Positions 1 through 8,542 of a DNA stretch of 64,000 bases are shown here, piece by piece. The DNA is from Hypericibacter sp049323455 (GTDB lineage Bacteria > Pseudomonadota > Alphaproteobacteria > Dongiales > Dongiaceae): NCBI GenBank assembly GCA_049323455.1, contig JBMONF010000033.1, positions 11,135 through 75,134 on the forward strand. Reading direction: 5' to 3'. A model generated the notes under the pieces. The model was not told the origin of the DNA, did no database searches, and saw only the letters and a program-made list of their open reading frames with translations. The first letter of the stretch is position 1, and each line of letters opens with the position of its first letter. The translations under genes were made by a program, and so were the position numbers.

Positions 1-1078
1 CCTCGCGCCGGCCGTCGATCGAGGCGAGGCGCCGATGCGGCCGCCCGCAGGGGCAGGTCCCGTCGGCCAGCGTGACCATGTCGGAGATCTCGTAGCGGAC
101 GAGCGGCAGGGCGCGGTTGAAGAGCAGCGTCACGAGGATCCGATCGCCGGTCACGCCGGGCGGCACGGGCCGGTTGTCGCGATCGACGATCTCGACGACG
201 AGCATGTCCTCCGCCAGATGGATTCCGGTATTCCAAGGGCACTCCGCGCCCATCAGGCCGGTCTCGGTCGTCCCATAGCTGTCGAGCACCGGTACGGCCC
301 AGGTCGCGCGCACGAGCTCGCGCAGGTCCGGCGTGAGCATTTCCGCCACCGAGCAGAAGTGCCGCGGCGCGATCCGCAGCCGGCCGGCGGCCTGCTCCTC
401 CGCGAGCCGACGCAGCAGGGAGGGATAGGTGATGAGGATCTCGGGCCGGTCCGCATTCAGGCCTGCGACGATCTCGGACAGAGGCATGGTGACCGCCAGT
501 TGAGGGGCGTCGGGACGGCCTCCTCGCAGCGCCTCGAACAGCCGGTTCGAGACATGGATCGAGGAGGCGGCACCGATCCCGAGCACCCGCGTATCGGTCC
601 GGATTCCCAGCACGCCCATCCAGCGCCAGGCATTGGCTGCCGCCAGCATCTGGGTCCGAGGACCATATACCATGACGCCACGCTCGCCGGTCGAACCGCC
701 GGTGGCGAGCGTCCGGTATTGGCCGAAGAGGAGCGTGCTCGCCTGCGGGCCGGCGATGTGCTGCTCGACGTCGGCGCGCCGCAAGCGGGGATCCGTGACG
801 ATCCGGTCGAATTCCTCCATCAACCTCGCCTTGGTCAGAACCGGAAGGTCCTGAAGCCGCAGCGGTCCACGCGCCGCCGCGCCGATGGCCTGGCGGTAAT
901 AGGGCGAATGCCGCGCGGCGTGCGCGATCGTCTCGCGCAGGCGGTCGCGCTGATAGGCGAGAAGGCGCTCCCGCGACCAGCCGTCCCGCGCCGTCATCTG
1001 GCTCACGAGCGCCAGGATCTCCCGGCGAAGCGGGCGGGTCGGCGCCACCATGTCAGGCCGCCGGGACACGGCCGGCAT
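1..1078 (-). CDS. Adenylate-forming enzyme, PaaK (phenylacetate-CoA ligase) family, truncated by window edge
   Basis: The frame runs off the left edge, so the C-terminal lid is missing; about 359 codons are visible. Translation of the minus strand shows a glycine-rich ATP loop (ATGGSTGERG, about residue 125), a YGTTETG adenylation motif and a later RYEISD segment, the order expected in PaaK-type acyl/aryl-CoA ligases. These enzymes activate a carboxylate with ATP; the substrate cannot be read from this part. The N-terminal stretch matches the usual PaaK helical lead-in. The start is uncertain: in-frame ATG at 1078 or 1051, or GTG at 1102, none with a strong ribosome binding site. The HAD gene upstream on the same strand is close enough to be co-transcribed. 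Confidence 0.8.
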   Translation of the reverse strand, partial: MPAVSRRPDMVAPTRPLRREILALVSQMTARDGWSRERLLAYQRDRLRETIAHAARHSPYYRQAIGAAARGPLRLQDLPVLTKARLMEEFDRIVTDPRLRRADVEQHIAGPQASTLLFGQYRTLATGGSTGERGVMVYGPRTQMLAAANAWRWMGVLGIRTDTRVLGIGAASSIHVSNRLFEALRGGRPDAPQLAVTMPLSEIVAGLNADRPEILITYPSLLRRLAEEQAAGRLRIAPRHFCSVAEMLTPDLRELVRATWAVPVLDSYGTTETGLMGAECPWNTGIHLAEDMLVVEIVDRDNRPVPPGVTGDRILVTLLFNRALPLVRYEISDMVTLADGTCPCGRPHRRLASIDGRRE

Positions 1079-1148
1079 GCCGTGCCGTCCGCGAGAATAC
1101 ACGTCGTTTCAAGATTTCCATTCCCCGCCGAAGTCGCCTGTCGCTCGT

Positions 1149-1874
1149 CTACTGCCGGATGCCGACCTCGTCGAGATGCTTCAGCAGGTCGGCCGGATCG
1201 AGATAGACGCGATAGGCGCCGGCGCGTATCAACTCGTCCTCGCCATAGCCGCCCGACAGCAGGCCGACGCCGAGTGCGCGGGCGCGCCGCGCCGCGAGGA
1301 GGTCCCACACGCTGTCGCCGACCACGACCGCGTCGAGGATGTCGACGCCGAGCCGCTCGGCCGCGGTGACGAACAGATCGGGATCGGGCTTGGCGTAACG
1401 AACCTGGTCGCGGGTGACGACCGGAACCTTCGCCGGATCGACGCCGAGCTTCTCGACCAGGCGTCCGGCCGTCTCCATCCGCCCGCTGGTCGCGATCGCC
1501 CACGGCACGCGCTGCTCGGTCAGAGCCGCCAGAAGCTCGCGGGCGCCCGGCAGCGGCATGACCGAGGGCGCATGGCGCTGGAACGCCTCCGCATGATGCT
1601 GGCGCAGGCGGGCGATCAGATCGGGTGCGATCGGCCGGCCCATCTCGCGTAAGAGCGCGTTGGCGAAGAGGCCGCCGCTCATGCCGATGCGCCGATGGAT
1701 GCGCCAGATGGAAAGCGGGATGCCGGCGAGGGTGAGTGCCTCGTGCCAAGACAGTACATGCTGATAGACGCTGTCGACGAGCGTGCCGTCCAGATCGAAG
1801 AGAAAGGCCAGACCGGATTCATGTCGAGTTGCTGTCGTCTTCGACACCATCGCCAGCTTCGCTCCATTGTCCAT
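1149..1874 (-). CDS. HAD-superfamily hydrolase (phosphoglycolate phosphatase-like)
   Basis: A 241-residue protein with the four HAD motifs in order: nucleophile motif FDLDGTLVDS, ATSGR (motif II), a Lys in the KPDPDLF segment and VVGDSVWD (motif IV). A helical cap lies between motifs I and II, as in subfamily I phosphatases of the PGP/beta-phosphoglucomutase type. It probably dephosphorylates a small phosphorylated metabolite in the cytoplasm; the substrate is not evident. An in-frame extension reaches 2006 but has no family similarity, so the ATG at 1874 was chosen; an ATG at 1850 has a better-spaced GGAG and is a real alternative. It is followed 71 bases later by the PaaK-like gene. Confidence 0.85.
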   Translation of the reverse strand: MDNGAKLAMVSKTTATRHESGLAFLFDLDGTLVDSVYQHVLSWHEALTLAGIPLSIWRIHRRIGMSGGLFANALLREMGRPIAPDLIARLRQHHAEAFQRHAPSVMPLPGARELLAALTEQRVPWAIATSGRMETAGRLVEKLGVDPAKVPVVTRDQVRYAKPDPDLFVTAAERLGVDILDAVVVGDSVWDLLAARRARALGVGLLSGGYGEDELIRAGAYRVYLDPADLLKHLDEVGIRQ

Positions 1875-2260
1875 GCTGGTCCGTAAGCACGCTAACGGAC
1901 CAGCCGCCACGGGTCGAGTGGGCCCAGGGATCGCCGACATCGGCTTCGAAAGCTGGCTCGCGGCCTTCCGCAAGGCCAGGCCCTGGCTGCCGAAAGAGCC
2001 GATCACTACGGCCGACTTACTCTAAGGCGCGCGCGGTGGCGCTTGTGGGGCGACGCCACCAGGGCACGAACGGGCTCGGCCGGGCATTTCGGCGGCCTGC
2101 TCCACGAAGGCAGAGCGAGATTCTTCATGTCCGAGGAGTGAGACGGGATGGCCGCGGACGTGCTGAACAGGCGAACCGCGCCCGGCCAGCATCTATTATG
2201 GGCCAAGGGCGAAACCCTTCGCCGCGGTGGCGGCCAGATGCACCTGATCCTTTGTCGTGG
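1875..2260. other. Intergenic stretch, no supported gene
   Basis: Between the HAD gene and the DeoR gene, both on the minus strand. Short frames exist on both strands, including a plus-strand frame ending at 2025, but none has recognisable domains or a convincing ribosome binding site. No tRNA-like or strong terminator structure was seen. It may contain the promoter of the HAD gene. Confidence 0.5.
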
Positions 2261-3151
2261 CTAGGATTCCGTGACGATGATCTCGATGCGGTGATCCTCC
2301 AAGGTGCGCAGGAGGTGAGGCGGCGGTACCTTGTCTGTCACCAGGACATGGGCCTGCTCGAGCCCGCAGATGCGGGCGAGCGCCCGATGATCGAACTTCG
2401 ATGAATCGCACAATACCACGACTTGGCGTGCGCGCTCGAGGAAAGCGCGCTTCACTTCGGTGTCCTCGAGCATGTAGTCGTAGAGGCCGGTCTCGGTGAT
2501 GCCCGAGACGCCGAGAAAGAGCCGATCGAAGTAGTAGTCTTTCACCTGTGCCGTGGCCACCGATCCGACGACAGCGAATTCGGGCCCGCGCAACTGGCCG
2601 CCGAGAATATAGACGGAGCTTCGTCCGCGCGAGAGGGCCATCGCAGCGCGCAGGTTGTTGGTGAAAACGCGCAGATCGGCGCGCGCGGTCAACTCCTCGG
2701 CGAGCGCCAGCGTCGAGGTGCCGACATCGAGCGCGATGGTCTCGTTGGCGCCGACCAGGCGCGCTGCCGCTTTCGCAATCTCAGCCTTCGCGGTCGCGTT
2801 GCGCCGTCGCCGCCGCTCGAAGGCGGGCTCCTCGGCGTCGTAGACCTCGCGGCGATCGGGTGCCGTTGCAACCGCGCCGCCATGGGTCCGAACGAGCAGC
2901 CCCCGCGACTCCAGCACCTCCAGGTCGCGCCGGACCGTCATGCCCGAGACGCCGAGCTTGCCGGCGGCCTCGATGACCGAGATGAAGCCGGTTTGTCCGA
3001 CGATCTCCGCGATCCGTGCCTGCCGGGCGCTGGCGAGCAATCGGCCGGCGCTACTCTGCGCCTTCGGTCCCGCGCCGCTCGCGCGCTTGGCGTCGCGGCC
3101 GGTCCTGGCCCGCACCCGTTGCCCGTCCGAGCCTGCCCGATGCCGGTTCAT
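2261..3151 (-). CDS. DeoR/GlpR-family transcriptional repressor
   Basis: A 296-residue regulator. After an Arg-rich extension of about 40 residues comes a DeoR winged helix (about 44-98; core GVSGMTVRRDLEVLE, THGGA after the wing), then a DeoRC effector domain with the phosphate-sugar loop IALDVGTSTLALAEEL and TNNLRAAMAL. DeoR regulators usually bind a phosphorylated sugar or polyol intermediate and release DNA. It is divergent from the polyol ABC/kinase/dehydrogenase operon starting at 3265, and a GAATTG-N12-CAATTC dyad lies between, so it most likely represses that operon and itself. The N-terminal extension is longer than usual and the true start could be internal. Confidence 0.9.
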   Translation of the reverse strand: MNRHRAGSDGQRVRARTGRDAKRASGAGPKAQSSAGRLLASARQARIAEIVGQTGFISVIEAAGKLGVSGMTVRRDLEVLESRGLLVRTHGGAVATAPDRREVYDAEEPAFERRRRRNATAKAEIAKAAARLVGANETIALDVGTSTLALAEELTARADLRVFTNNLRAAMALSRGRSSVYILGGQLRGPEFAVVGSVATAQVKDYYFDRLFLGVSGITETGLYDYMLEDTEVKRAFLERARQVVVLCDSSKFDHRALARICGLEQAHVLVTDKVPPPHLLRTLEDHRIEIIVTES

Positions 3152-3189
3152 GGCCGCACCATATCACAGTCCGCGGTCGGGTTAGTTGC

Positions 3190-3213
3190 GAATTGTGCGA
3201 TCATGTGCAATTC
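3190..3213. promoter_or_regulatory. Candidate DeoR operator
   Basis: The divergent intergenic region holds a dyad with GAATTG at 3190-3195 and CAATTC at 3208-3213; the two nine-base arms match at seven of nine positions. It is in the AT-richer part of the gap, where both promoters must lie. Assignment to the adjacent repressor is inferred from position only. Confidence 0.4.
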
Positions 3214-3264
3214 TTAACAAAAGTGACCGGTCGCATCGGCGGAAGCCGGAAGCAGCGAGGGGGT

Positions 3265-4380
3265 ATGGCTTCGATAGAACTGCGGCACGTCACGAAGCGA
3301 TATGGCGGCGCTGTCACCGCGGTCAGCGACGTCAGCCTCGAGGTTCGCGACGGCGAGTTCATGATTCTGCTCGGGCCCTCGGGCTGCGGGAAATCGACGG
3401 CGCTGCGCATGATCGCGGGGCTCGAGAGCGTCACCAGCGGCGAGGTCTATATCGGCGGCCGGCTCGTCAACGAGGTGGCGCCGCGCGATCGCGACATCGC
3501 GGTCGTGTTCCAGAGCTATGCGCTCTATCCGCATATGACGGTGGCGGAGAACCTGGCCTTCGGGCTCAAGATGCACGGGCATCCCGCCGCCGAGATCGAG
3601 ACCCGGGTCAGGCGCGTCGCGGGGATGCTGGGAATCGAGCCTTTGCTGGCGCGCAAACCGGCGGCGCTCTCCGGCGGCCAGCGCCAGCGTGTGGCGCTCG
3701 GCCGCGCGCTGGTGCGTGAGCCCGCCGCCTTCCTGCTCGACGAGCCGCTCTCCAATCTCGATGCGCGGCTTCGCGCCGACATGCGGCTCGAACTGGTCAA
3801 GTTGCACCGCCAGCTCGGCACCACCATCGTCCATGTGACGCACGACCAGGTCGAGGCCATGACCATGGGCGAGCGGATCTGCATCATGAAGGACGGTCGC
3901 GTCGTCCAGGTGGGCGCTCCGCTCGAGGTCTATCGCAATCCGGTCAACACGTTCGTCGCCGGCTTCCTGGCGAGCCCGCCCATGAACCTGATCGAGGCGC
4001 GTCTCGTCGCAGATGCCGGCGGGCTGCCGGCGATCGAAGCTGGAGATCTGCGCCTGCCTCTGCCGGATGCCTATGCCGACAGCTGTCGAGCGCGGGTCGG
4101 AGCGGCGGTGATCCTCGGGATTCGTCCCGAGGACATCCATGAAAAGCCACTCGATCCGGCATGGCAGGCGTTGGATGGCGAGGTGGTGGCGCTCGAGGCG
4201 CTGGGCGCGGAAGTGGTTCTCGTGCTGACGGTTCGGGGCCTTGCCCGAAAAGAGCTATCCGCGCGTCTCGACCGGCATTATCGCGCGCCGGTCGGCGGTC
4301 CGCAGCGGCTCTATGTCGATATCTCGGAGATCAGGCTGTTCGATCCCGAAACTACCCAAGCCATTCCGCGTCGTGCCTAG
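3265..4380 (+). CDS. ABC transporter ATP-binding protein, UgpC/MalK type
   Basis: A 371-residue ATPase of the carbohydrate-importer class. Walker A GPSGCGKST is at 37-45, the Q-loop glutamine at 83, signature LSGGQ at 135-139, Walker B FLLDE at 156-160 and the H-loop histidine at 193, followed by a C-terminal TOBE/MalK-like regulatory domain of about 130 residues. It energises the two permeases at 7609 and 9904. The start at 3265 has a purine-rich GAGGGGG just upstream; a longer in-frame extension back to 3016 has no homology and crosses the divergent promoter region. First gene of the operon. Confidence 0.93.
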   Translation: MASIELRHVTKRYGGAVTAVSDVSLEVRDGEFMILLGPSGCGKSTALRMIAGLESVTSGEVYIGGRLVNEVAPRDRDIAVVFQSYALYPHMTVAENLAFGLKMHGHPAAEIETRVRRVAGMLGIEPLLARKPAALSGGQRQRVALGRALVREPAAFLLDEPLSNLDARLRADMRLELVKLHRQLGTTIVHVTHDQVEAMTMGERICIMKDGRVVQVGAPLEVYRNPVNTFVAGFLASPPMNLIEARLVADAGGLPAIEAGDLRLPLPDAYADSCRARVGAAVILGIRPEDIHEKPLDPAWQALDGEVVALEALGAEVVLVLTVRGLARKELSARLDRHYRAPVGGPQRLYVDISEIRLFDPETTQAIPRRA

Positions 4381-4439
4381 ACCCGGCGGCGCCGCGGTTC
4401 GCCGTGCCGCGAAGGAACATCCAGCGGGAGAAGTTCGCA

Positions 4440-5237
4440 ATGCTCGAGGAGACGTTTGGGTGCAGGAAGCCGATCATCGCCATGGTTCATTTTCCACCGC
4501 TCCCTGGCTCGCCGCGCTACGACGCCAAGGGCGGCATCGGCGCCATCGTCGAGTCGGCAGCTGCCGACATCGAGAAGCTGCAGGCCGGCGGGGTCGACGC
4601 GATCATGTTCGGCAACGAGGGCGATCGCCCTTATGTTCTCAAGGCGACGGCCGAGAGCCTGGCCACCATGGCGGCCGCGATCGCGACGCTGAAACCGATC
4701 ATCAAGGTGCCGTTCGGCGTCGATTATCTCTGGGACCCGGTCGCCACCGTGGCGCTCGGCGTGGCGACCGGGGCGCGCTTCGGCCGCGAGGTGATGACCG
4801 GGGTCTATGATTCCGACATGGGCCTGTGGGCACCCGACTGCGCTGGCGCGGTGCGCCTGCGCCACAATCTCGCGCGGGACGACTTCAAGCTCATGTACAA
4901 CATCAATGCCGAGTTCGCTTCGCCGATCGGCGGCCGCGATATTGCGCAGCGCGCGCGAAGCGCCGTGTTTTCGGCGTTGGCCGATGTGGTGCTGGTTTCC
5001 GGCCTCATGACCGGGCAGGCCACCGAGACAAGCGATCTCAAGGCCGTCAAGGCCGTGCTCAAGGACACGCCCGTCTTCGCCAACACTGGCGTCACCATCG
5101 ACAATGTGCGCGACATCCTCGCGGTCGGCGATGGCTGCGTGATCGGGACGCATTTCAAAGTCGACGGCAATACCTGGAACCCGGTCGACGGCGACCGGGT
5201 GAAGCGCTTCATGGATCTGGTCGCCAAGGTGCGGTGA
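4440..5237 (+). CDS. BtpA/SgcQ-family TIM-barrel protein
   Basis: A 265-residue protein of the BtpA/SgcQ family (PF03437), recognised from PIIAMVHFPPLPGSP near the N-terminus, the FGNEGDRPY segment, and the C-terminal ANTGVTIDNV and CVIGTHFKVDG phosphate-binding-like loops. BtpA was named in cyanobacteria for photosystem I stability and SgcQ lies in an E. coli sugar operon; the enzymatic activity of the family is not established to my knowledge. Here it sits between the ATPase and the sugar kinase, with only 4 bases before the kinase start, so a catalytic step on the phosphorylated sugar is likely. The ATG at 4440 follows GGGAGAAG; the longer frame from 4161 overlaps the ATPase and was rejected. 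Confidence 0.88.
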   Translation: MLEETFGCRKPIIAMVHFPPLPGSPRYDAKGGIGAIVESAAADIEKLQAGGVDAIMFGNEGDRPYVLKATAESLATMAAAIATLKPIIKVPFGVDYLWDPVATVALGVATGARFGREVMTGVYDSDMGLWAPDCAGAVRLRHNLARDDFKLMYNINAEFASPIGGRDIAQRARSAVFSALADVVLVSGLMTGQATETSDLKAVKAVLKDTPVFANTGVTIDNVRDILAVGDGCVIGTHFKVDGNTWNPVDGDRVKRFMDLVAKVR

Positions 5238-5241
5238 AGCC

Positions 5242-6759
5242 ATGCCGGCGCTGCTCGGCCTCGATATCGGCACGACCTCGACGGTCGGCATCCTGATCGA
5301 CACGGACGGCCGTACGCTCGCGACCGCCGAGCGGCCGAGCGAGCTCGTCTCCCTGCATGCGAACTGGGCCGAGGAGGACCCGGCGCTGTGGTGGTCGAAC
5401 GTGGCGGCGATCACGGCCGAGTTGCTGCGCCGGACGGGCCTCATGGGCAAGGACATCGCCGCCGTCGGCGTCACCGGCATGGTGCCGGCGGTGGTGCTGC
5501 TCGACCGCGAGGGCAGGGTGCTGCGCCGGAGCATGCAGCAGAACGATGCGCGCGCCGTCGAGGAGATCGAGGCAATGCGCCGGCGCATCGATCCGCAACG
5601 CTTCTTCAAGCTCACGGGCGGCAGCATCAACCAGCAACTGGTGGCACCCAAGCTGCAGTGGGTGGCGCGCCACGAGCCCGACGTCTTCCGGGCGATCGCG
5701 ACGGTGCTCGGCTCTTACGACTACATCGCCTACCGGCTGACCGGCAGCCGGACGATCGAGCACAACTGGGCGCTCGAATCCGGGCTCATGGAATTTGGCC
5801 AGCGCCGCTTCACAGGCGAGCTAGTCGAGCTTGCGGGCATCGATCCTTCGGTTCTGCCGCCGATCCGCGCCTCGCACGAGATCGTGGGCCAGGTGAGCCG
5901 CGAGGCGGCCGCGGCGACCGGGCTCTCGGCCGGCACGCTGGTCGTGGCCGGCTGCGCGGACCATGTCGCTTCGGCCTATGTCGCAGGTGCCGCGCGGGAC
6001 GGCGATCTGGTGCTCAAGTTCGGCGGTGCCGGCGACATCTTGCTTTCGACCGCGAAGGCCGTCACCGACCCGCGGCTCTTCATCGATTATCACGTGATCC
6101 CCGGGCTCTACTTCAGCAATGGCTGCACTGCGACGGCGGGCAGCCTGCTCAAATGGATCGCGCGCGAATGGGCCGACGGCGAGCGGGAAAAGGCGGCGGC
6201 GGCGAAGCTCTCGCTCTATGCCTGGCTCGATCGGCGCGCGAGCGAAGTGCCGGCCGGCGCAGAAGGTGTGGTGCTCCTGCCCTATTTCCTCGGCGAGAAG
6301 ACGCCGCTTCACGATCCTCATGCCCGCGGCACGCTGGTCGGCCTCGGCCTCCACCACGGCCTTGCCCATGTCTGGCGTGCGGCGCTCGAGGGCGTGGTTT
6401 TCGGCTTCCGCCACCATGTCGAGGTGTTCGCCGAGCGCGACCTGTCCGTCGCGCGCGTCTTCGCTTGCGACGGTGGCGCCGTCAGCGACCTCTGGTTGCA
6501 GATCGCGGCCGACGTCATCGGCCGGCCGGTGCAGCGCATCGAGCGTCACCCGGGCTCCTGCCTGGGTGCCGCCTATGTGGCGGGATGTGGCGCGGGCCTG
6601 TTCAAGGATTTCGCAGGCGTCGGCCGCTACGTCGCCGCCGGACGCCTGTTCGAGCCCGATCAGGGGCGCAGGCACATCTATGACCGCGCCTATTCTAACT
6701 ATCGGGAGATCTATGAGCGCCTGAAAACGCTTTATCCACGGCTCGATCCCGCGAGCTGA
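5242..6759 (+). CDS. FGGY-family carbohydrate kinase (xylulokinase-like)
   Basis: A 505-residue kinase with the N-terminal ATPase-fold phosphate-1 loop LGLDIGTTSTVG, a catalytic-region segment VTGMVPAVVLLD, the second-domain GGAGDILL, and the C-terminal CDGGAVSDLWLQIAADV adenosine motif typical of FGGY kinases. Length matches xylulokinases and related ketose/polyol kinases. It probably phosphorylates the ketose made by the SDR encoded next to it. The specific sugar cannot be read from the sequence. It starts four bases after the BtpA-family stop, indicating translational coupling. Confidence 0.92.
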   Translation: MPALLGLDIGTTSTVGILIDTDGRTLATAERPSELVSLHANWAEEDPALWWSNVAAITAELLRRTGLMGKDIAAVGVTGMVPAVVLLDREGRVLRRSMQQNDARAVEEIEAMRRRIDPQRFFKLTGGSINQQLVAPKLQWVARHEPDVFRAIATVLGSYDYIAYRLTGSRTIEHNWALESGLMEFGQRRFTGELVELAGIDPSVLPPIRASHEIVGQVSREAAAATGLSAGTLVVAGCADHVASAYVAGAARDGDLVLKFGGAGDILLSTAKAVTDPRLFIDYHVIPGLYFSNGCTATAGSLLKWIAREWADGEREKAAAAKLSLYAWLDRRASEVPAGAEGVVLLPYFLGEKTPLHDPHARGTLVGLGLHHGLAHVWRAALEGVVFGFRHHVEVFAERDLSVARVFACDGGAVSDLWLQIAADVIGRPVQRIERHPGSCLGAAYVAGCGAGLFKDFAGVGRYVAAGRLFEPDQGRRHIYDRAYSNYREIYERLKTLYPRLDPAS

Positions 6760-6803
6760 GCGAGCAAGACATGCAGCGTTCCCGAGCGATGGAGAAACCA
6801 GCC

Positions 6804-7586
6804 ATGGAGAAAAGCAAGCTGCTCGACGGACGCCGTGCCCTCGTCACGGGCGCCGGCTCCGGCATCGGCCGGGCGATCGTCGCGGCCTTGGCCGGAGCGG
6901 GCGCGCGCGTCTTCGCCACGGACCTGAATTTCGATGCCGCCGCCAAAGCGGCGCGCGAGGCGGGCGGTGGCGCCTTGTCGGCGCGCCTCGACGTCACGAA
7001 TGCGGCCGAGACCGCCAAGGTCTTCGACGAGGCCTGGGCCCGGCTCGGCGGCCTCGACATCGTCTGCGCCAATGCCGGCATCTCGACCATGAACTGGGTG
7101 GTCGACCTGACCGAGGCGGAATGGGACGCCAACATGGACGTCAACGCCAAGGGCGTGTTCCTGACCAACCAGGCGGCGGTCCGGCGCTGGCGCCAGGCCG
7201 ACAGCCCCGGCGTGATCGTCAACACCGCATCCCTGGCCGCCAAGCTCGGAGCGCCCCTCCTGGCGCACTACTCGGCCAGCAAGTTCGCGGTTCTGGGCTT
7301 CACCCAGGCACTGGCCCGCGAGGTCTCGAAGCACGGGATCCGCGTGAACTGCGTCTGCCCCGGCTTCGTGCGCACCTCCATGCAGGAGCGGGAGATCGCC
7401 TGGGAGGCGAAGCTACGCGGCATGACGCCCGAGGCGGTGCATGCGGAGTATGTCTCGCTCACCCCTCTGGGCCGCATCGAGGAACCGGAGGACGTGGCCG
7501 ACATCGTGCTGTTCCTGGCCAGCGACCTGTCGCGCTTCCTGACCGGCGAGGCCGTCAACGCCAGCGGCGGCGTGCTGATGGATTGA
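6804..7586 (+). CDS. SDR-family oxidoreductase (polyol/sugar dehydrogenase)
   Basis: A classical short-chain dehydrogenase of about 260 residues. The Rossmann motif TGAGSGIG is near the N-terminus, NAGIS follows, and the YSASKF segment gives the Tyr-Lys catalytic pair with NTASLAAK supplying the serine. The C-terminus ends in an LTGEAVNASGG loop. In this operon it most likely oxidises the imported polyol to a ketose for the FGGY kinase. The ATG at 6804 has GGAGAAA seven bases upstream; ATGs at 6771 and 6789 are in frame but less well placed. Confidence 0.92.
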   Translation: MEKSKLLDGRRALVTGAGSGIGRAIVAALAGAGARVFATDLNFDAAAKAAREAGGGALSARLDVTNAAETAKVFDEAWARLGGLDIVCANAGISTMNWVVDLTEAEWDANMDVNAKGVFLTNQAAVRRWRQADSPGVIVNTASLAAKLGAPLLAHYSASKFAVLGFTQALAREVSKHGIRVNCVCPGFVRTSMQEREIAWEAKLRGMTPEAVHAEYVSLTPLGRIEEPEDVADIVLFLASDLSRFLTGEAVNASGGVLMD

Positions 7587-7608
7587 GAAGGGGGGGAGGG
7601 GAGGTGCC

Positions 7609-8415
7609 ATGAGAACGCTCAAGCCGCTGCTGCCGCACCTGGTGCTGGTCCTGTTCTCGCTCTACATGCTGCTGCCGCCGCTCTGGGTGCTGCGCACGAG
7701 CTTCGTGCCGGACTCCGTGGCCTACCAGACCTCGCTCTTTCCCGAGCTCACCCTTGCCAACTATGTGAAGCTCTTCGCGCAGGACGAATTCGCCGTCGCC
7801 TACAAGGACAGCCTCCTCGCCGCGGGCGGCTCCACCCTCTTGGCACTGCCGCTCGCGGCCATGACCGGCTACGCCTTCGCGCGCTTCCGCACGGGCGGGC
7901 AGGCCAGCCGTTTCATCGTGCTCGCGACCCAGATGCTGCCGCCGGTGGCGATCGTGCTGCCGGTGTTTGCGCTGTTCCGGCTCGCCGGCCTCACCAACTC
8001 GGTGACGGGCCTGGTGATCGCCTATGCCGCGGTCAACCTGCCGTTCCTGACCTGGATCCTGATGGGCTTCTTCGAGGGCGTGCCGGTCGAGCTCGAATGG
8101 GCGGCCATGACCGACGGTGCTACGGCCTGGGGCGCCTTCTGGCGTATCGTCATTCCCGTGTCGTTGCCGGGCCTCGCCGCTGCCGGCGTGCTGGGGTTCA
8201 TCCTGGCCTGGAACGAATTCCTGTTCGCGCTCATTCTCACCGGGCCGACCACCGCGACCGTTCCGGTCGCGCTCTCGGCTCTCCAATCCCAGAACGGCGT
8301 GCAGATCGCCGAGGTCTCGGCCGGCGTGGTGCTGGGCGTGGCGCCGATGCTGATCGCCTCGCGTTTCATCCAGAAGTACCTGGTGCGCGGGCTGACCTTC
8401 GGCGCGATCAAGTGA
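7609..8415 (+). CDS. Carbohydrate ABC transporter permease, MalG type
   Basis: A 268-residue inner-membrane protein with about six hydrophobic segments. The cytoplasmic EAA loop, which docks on the ATPase, reads EWAAMTDGATAWGAFWRIVIP and is followed by the usual glycine and hydrophobic helix. N-terminal cytoplasmic and first periplasmic segments (FPELTLANYVKLF) are typical of MalG/UgpE. A GGGGAGG ribosome binding site precedes the ATG. It pairs with the MalF-type permease at 9904, although the binding protein gene is inserted between the two. Confidence 0.92.
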   Translation: MRTLKPLLPHLVLVLFSLYMLLPPLWVLRTSFVPDSVAYQTSLFPELTLANYVKLFAQDEFAVAYKDSLLAAGGSTLLALPLAAMTGYAFARFRTGGQASRFIVLATQMLPPVAIVLPVFALFRLAGLTNSVTGLVIAYAAVNLPFLTWILMGFFEGVPVELEWAAMTDGATAWGAFWRIVIPVSLPGLAAAGVLGFILAWNEFLFALILTGPTTATVPVALSALQSQNGVQIAEVSAGVVLGVAPMLIASRFIQKYLVRGLTFGAIK

Positions 8416-8542
8416 CCGGCAGGACGGTTCGAGTTCGAAGGCGGGCCTCTGCCCGCCACCGAGCGGCGCCCGGCTCGATCGACACGGGCGAGGGTGCAAC
8501 AGACGAGATTGCAACAAGAACAGCCAGAGGAGGCAGGCAACC

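Noticed and set aside
35..1369. Plus-strand frame of over 440 codons
   Set aside because: Antisense to the PaaK-like gene and HAD gene, with no domain content.
1783..2025. Plus-strand 80-codon frame in the gap
   Set aside because: No ribosome binding site, begins antisense to the HAD gene and has no recognisable similarity.
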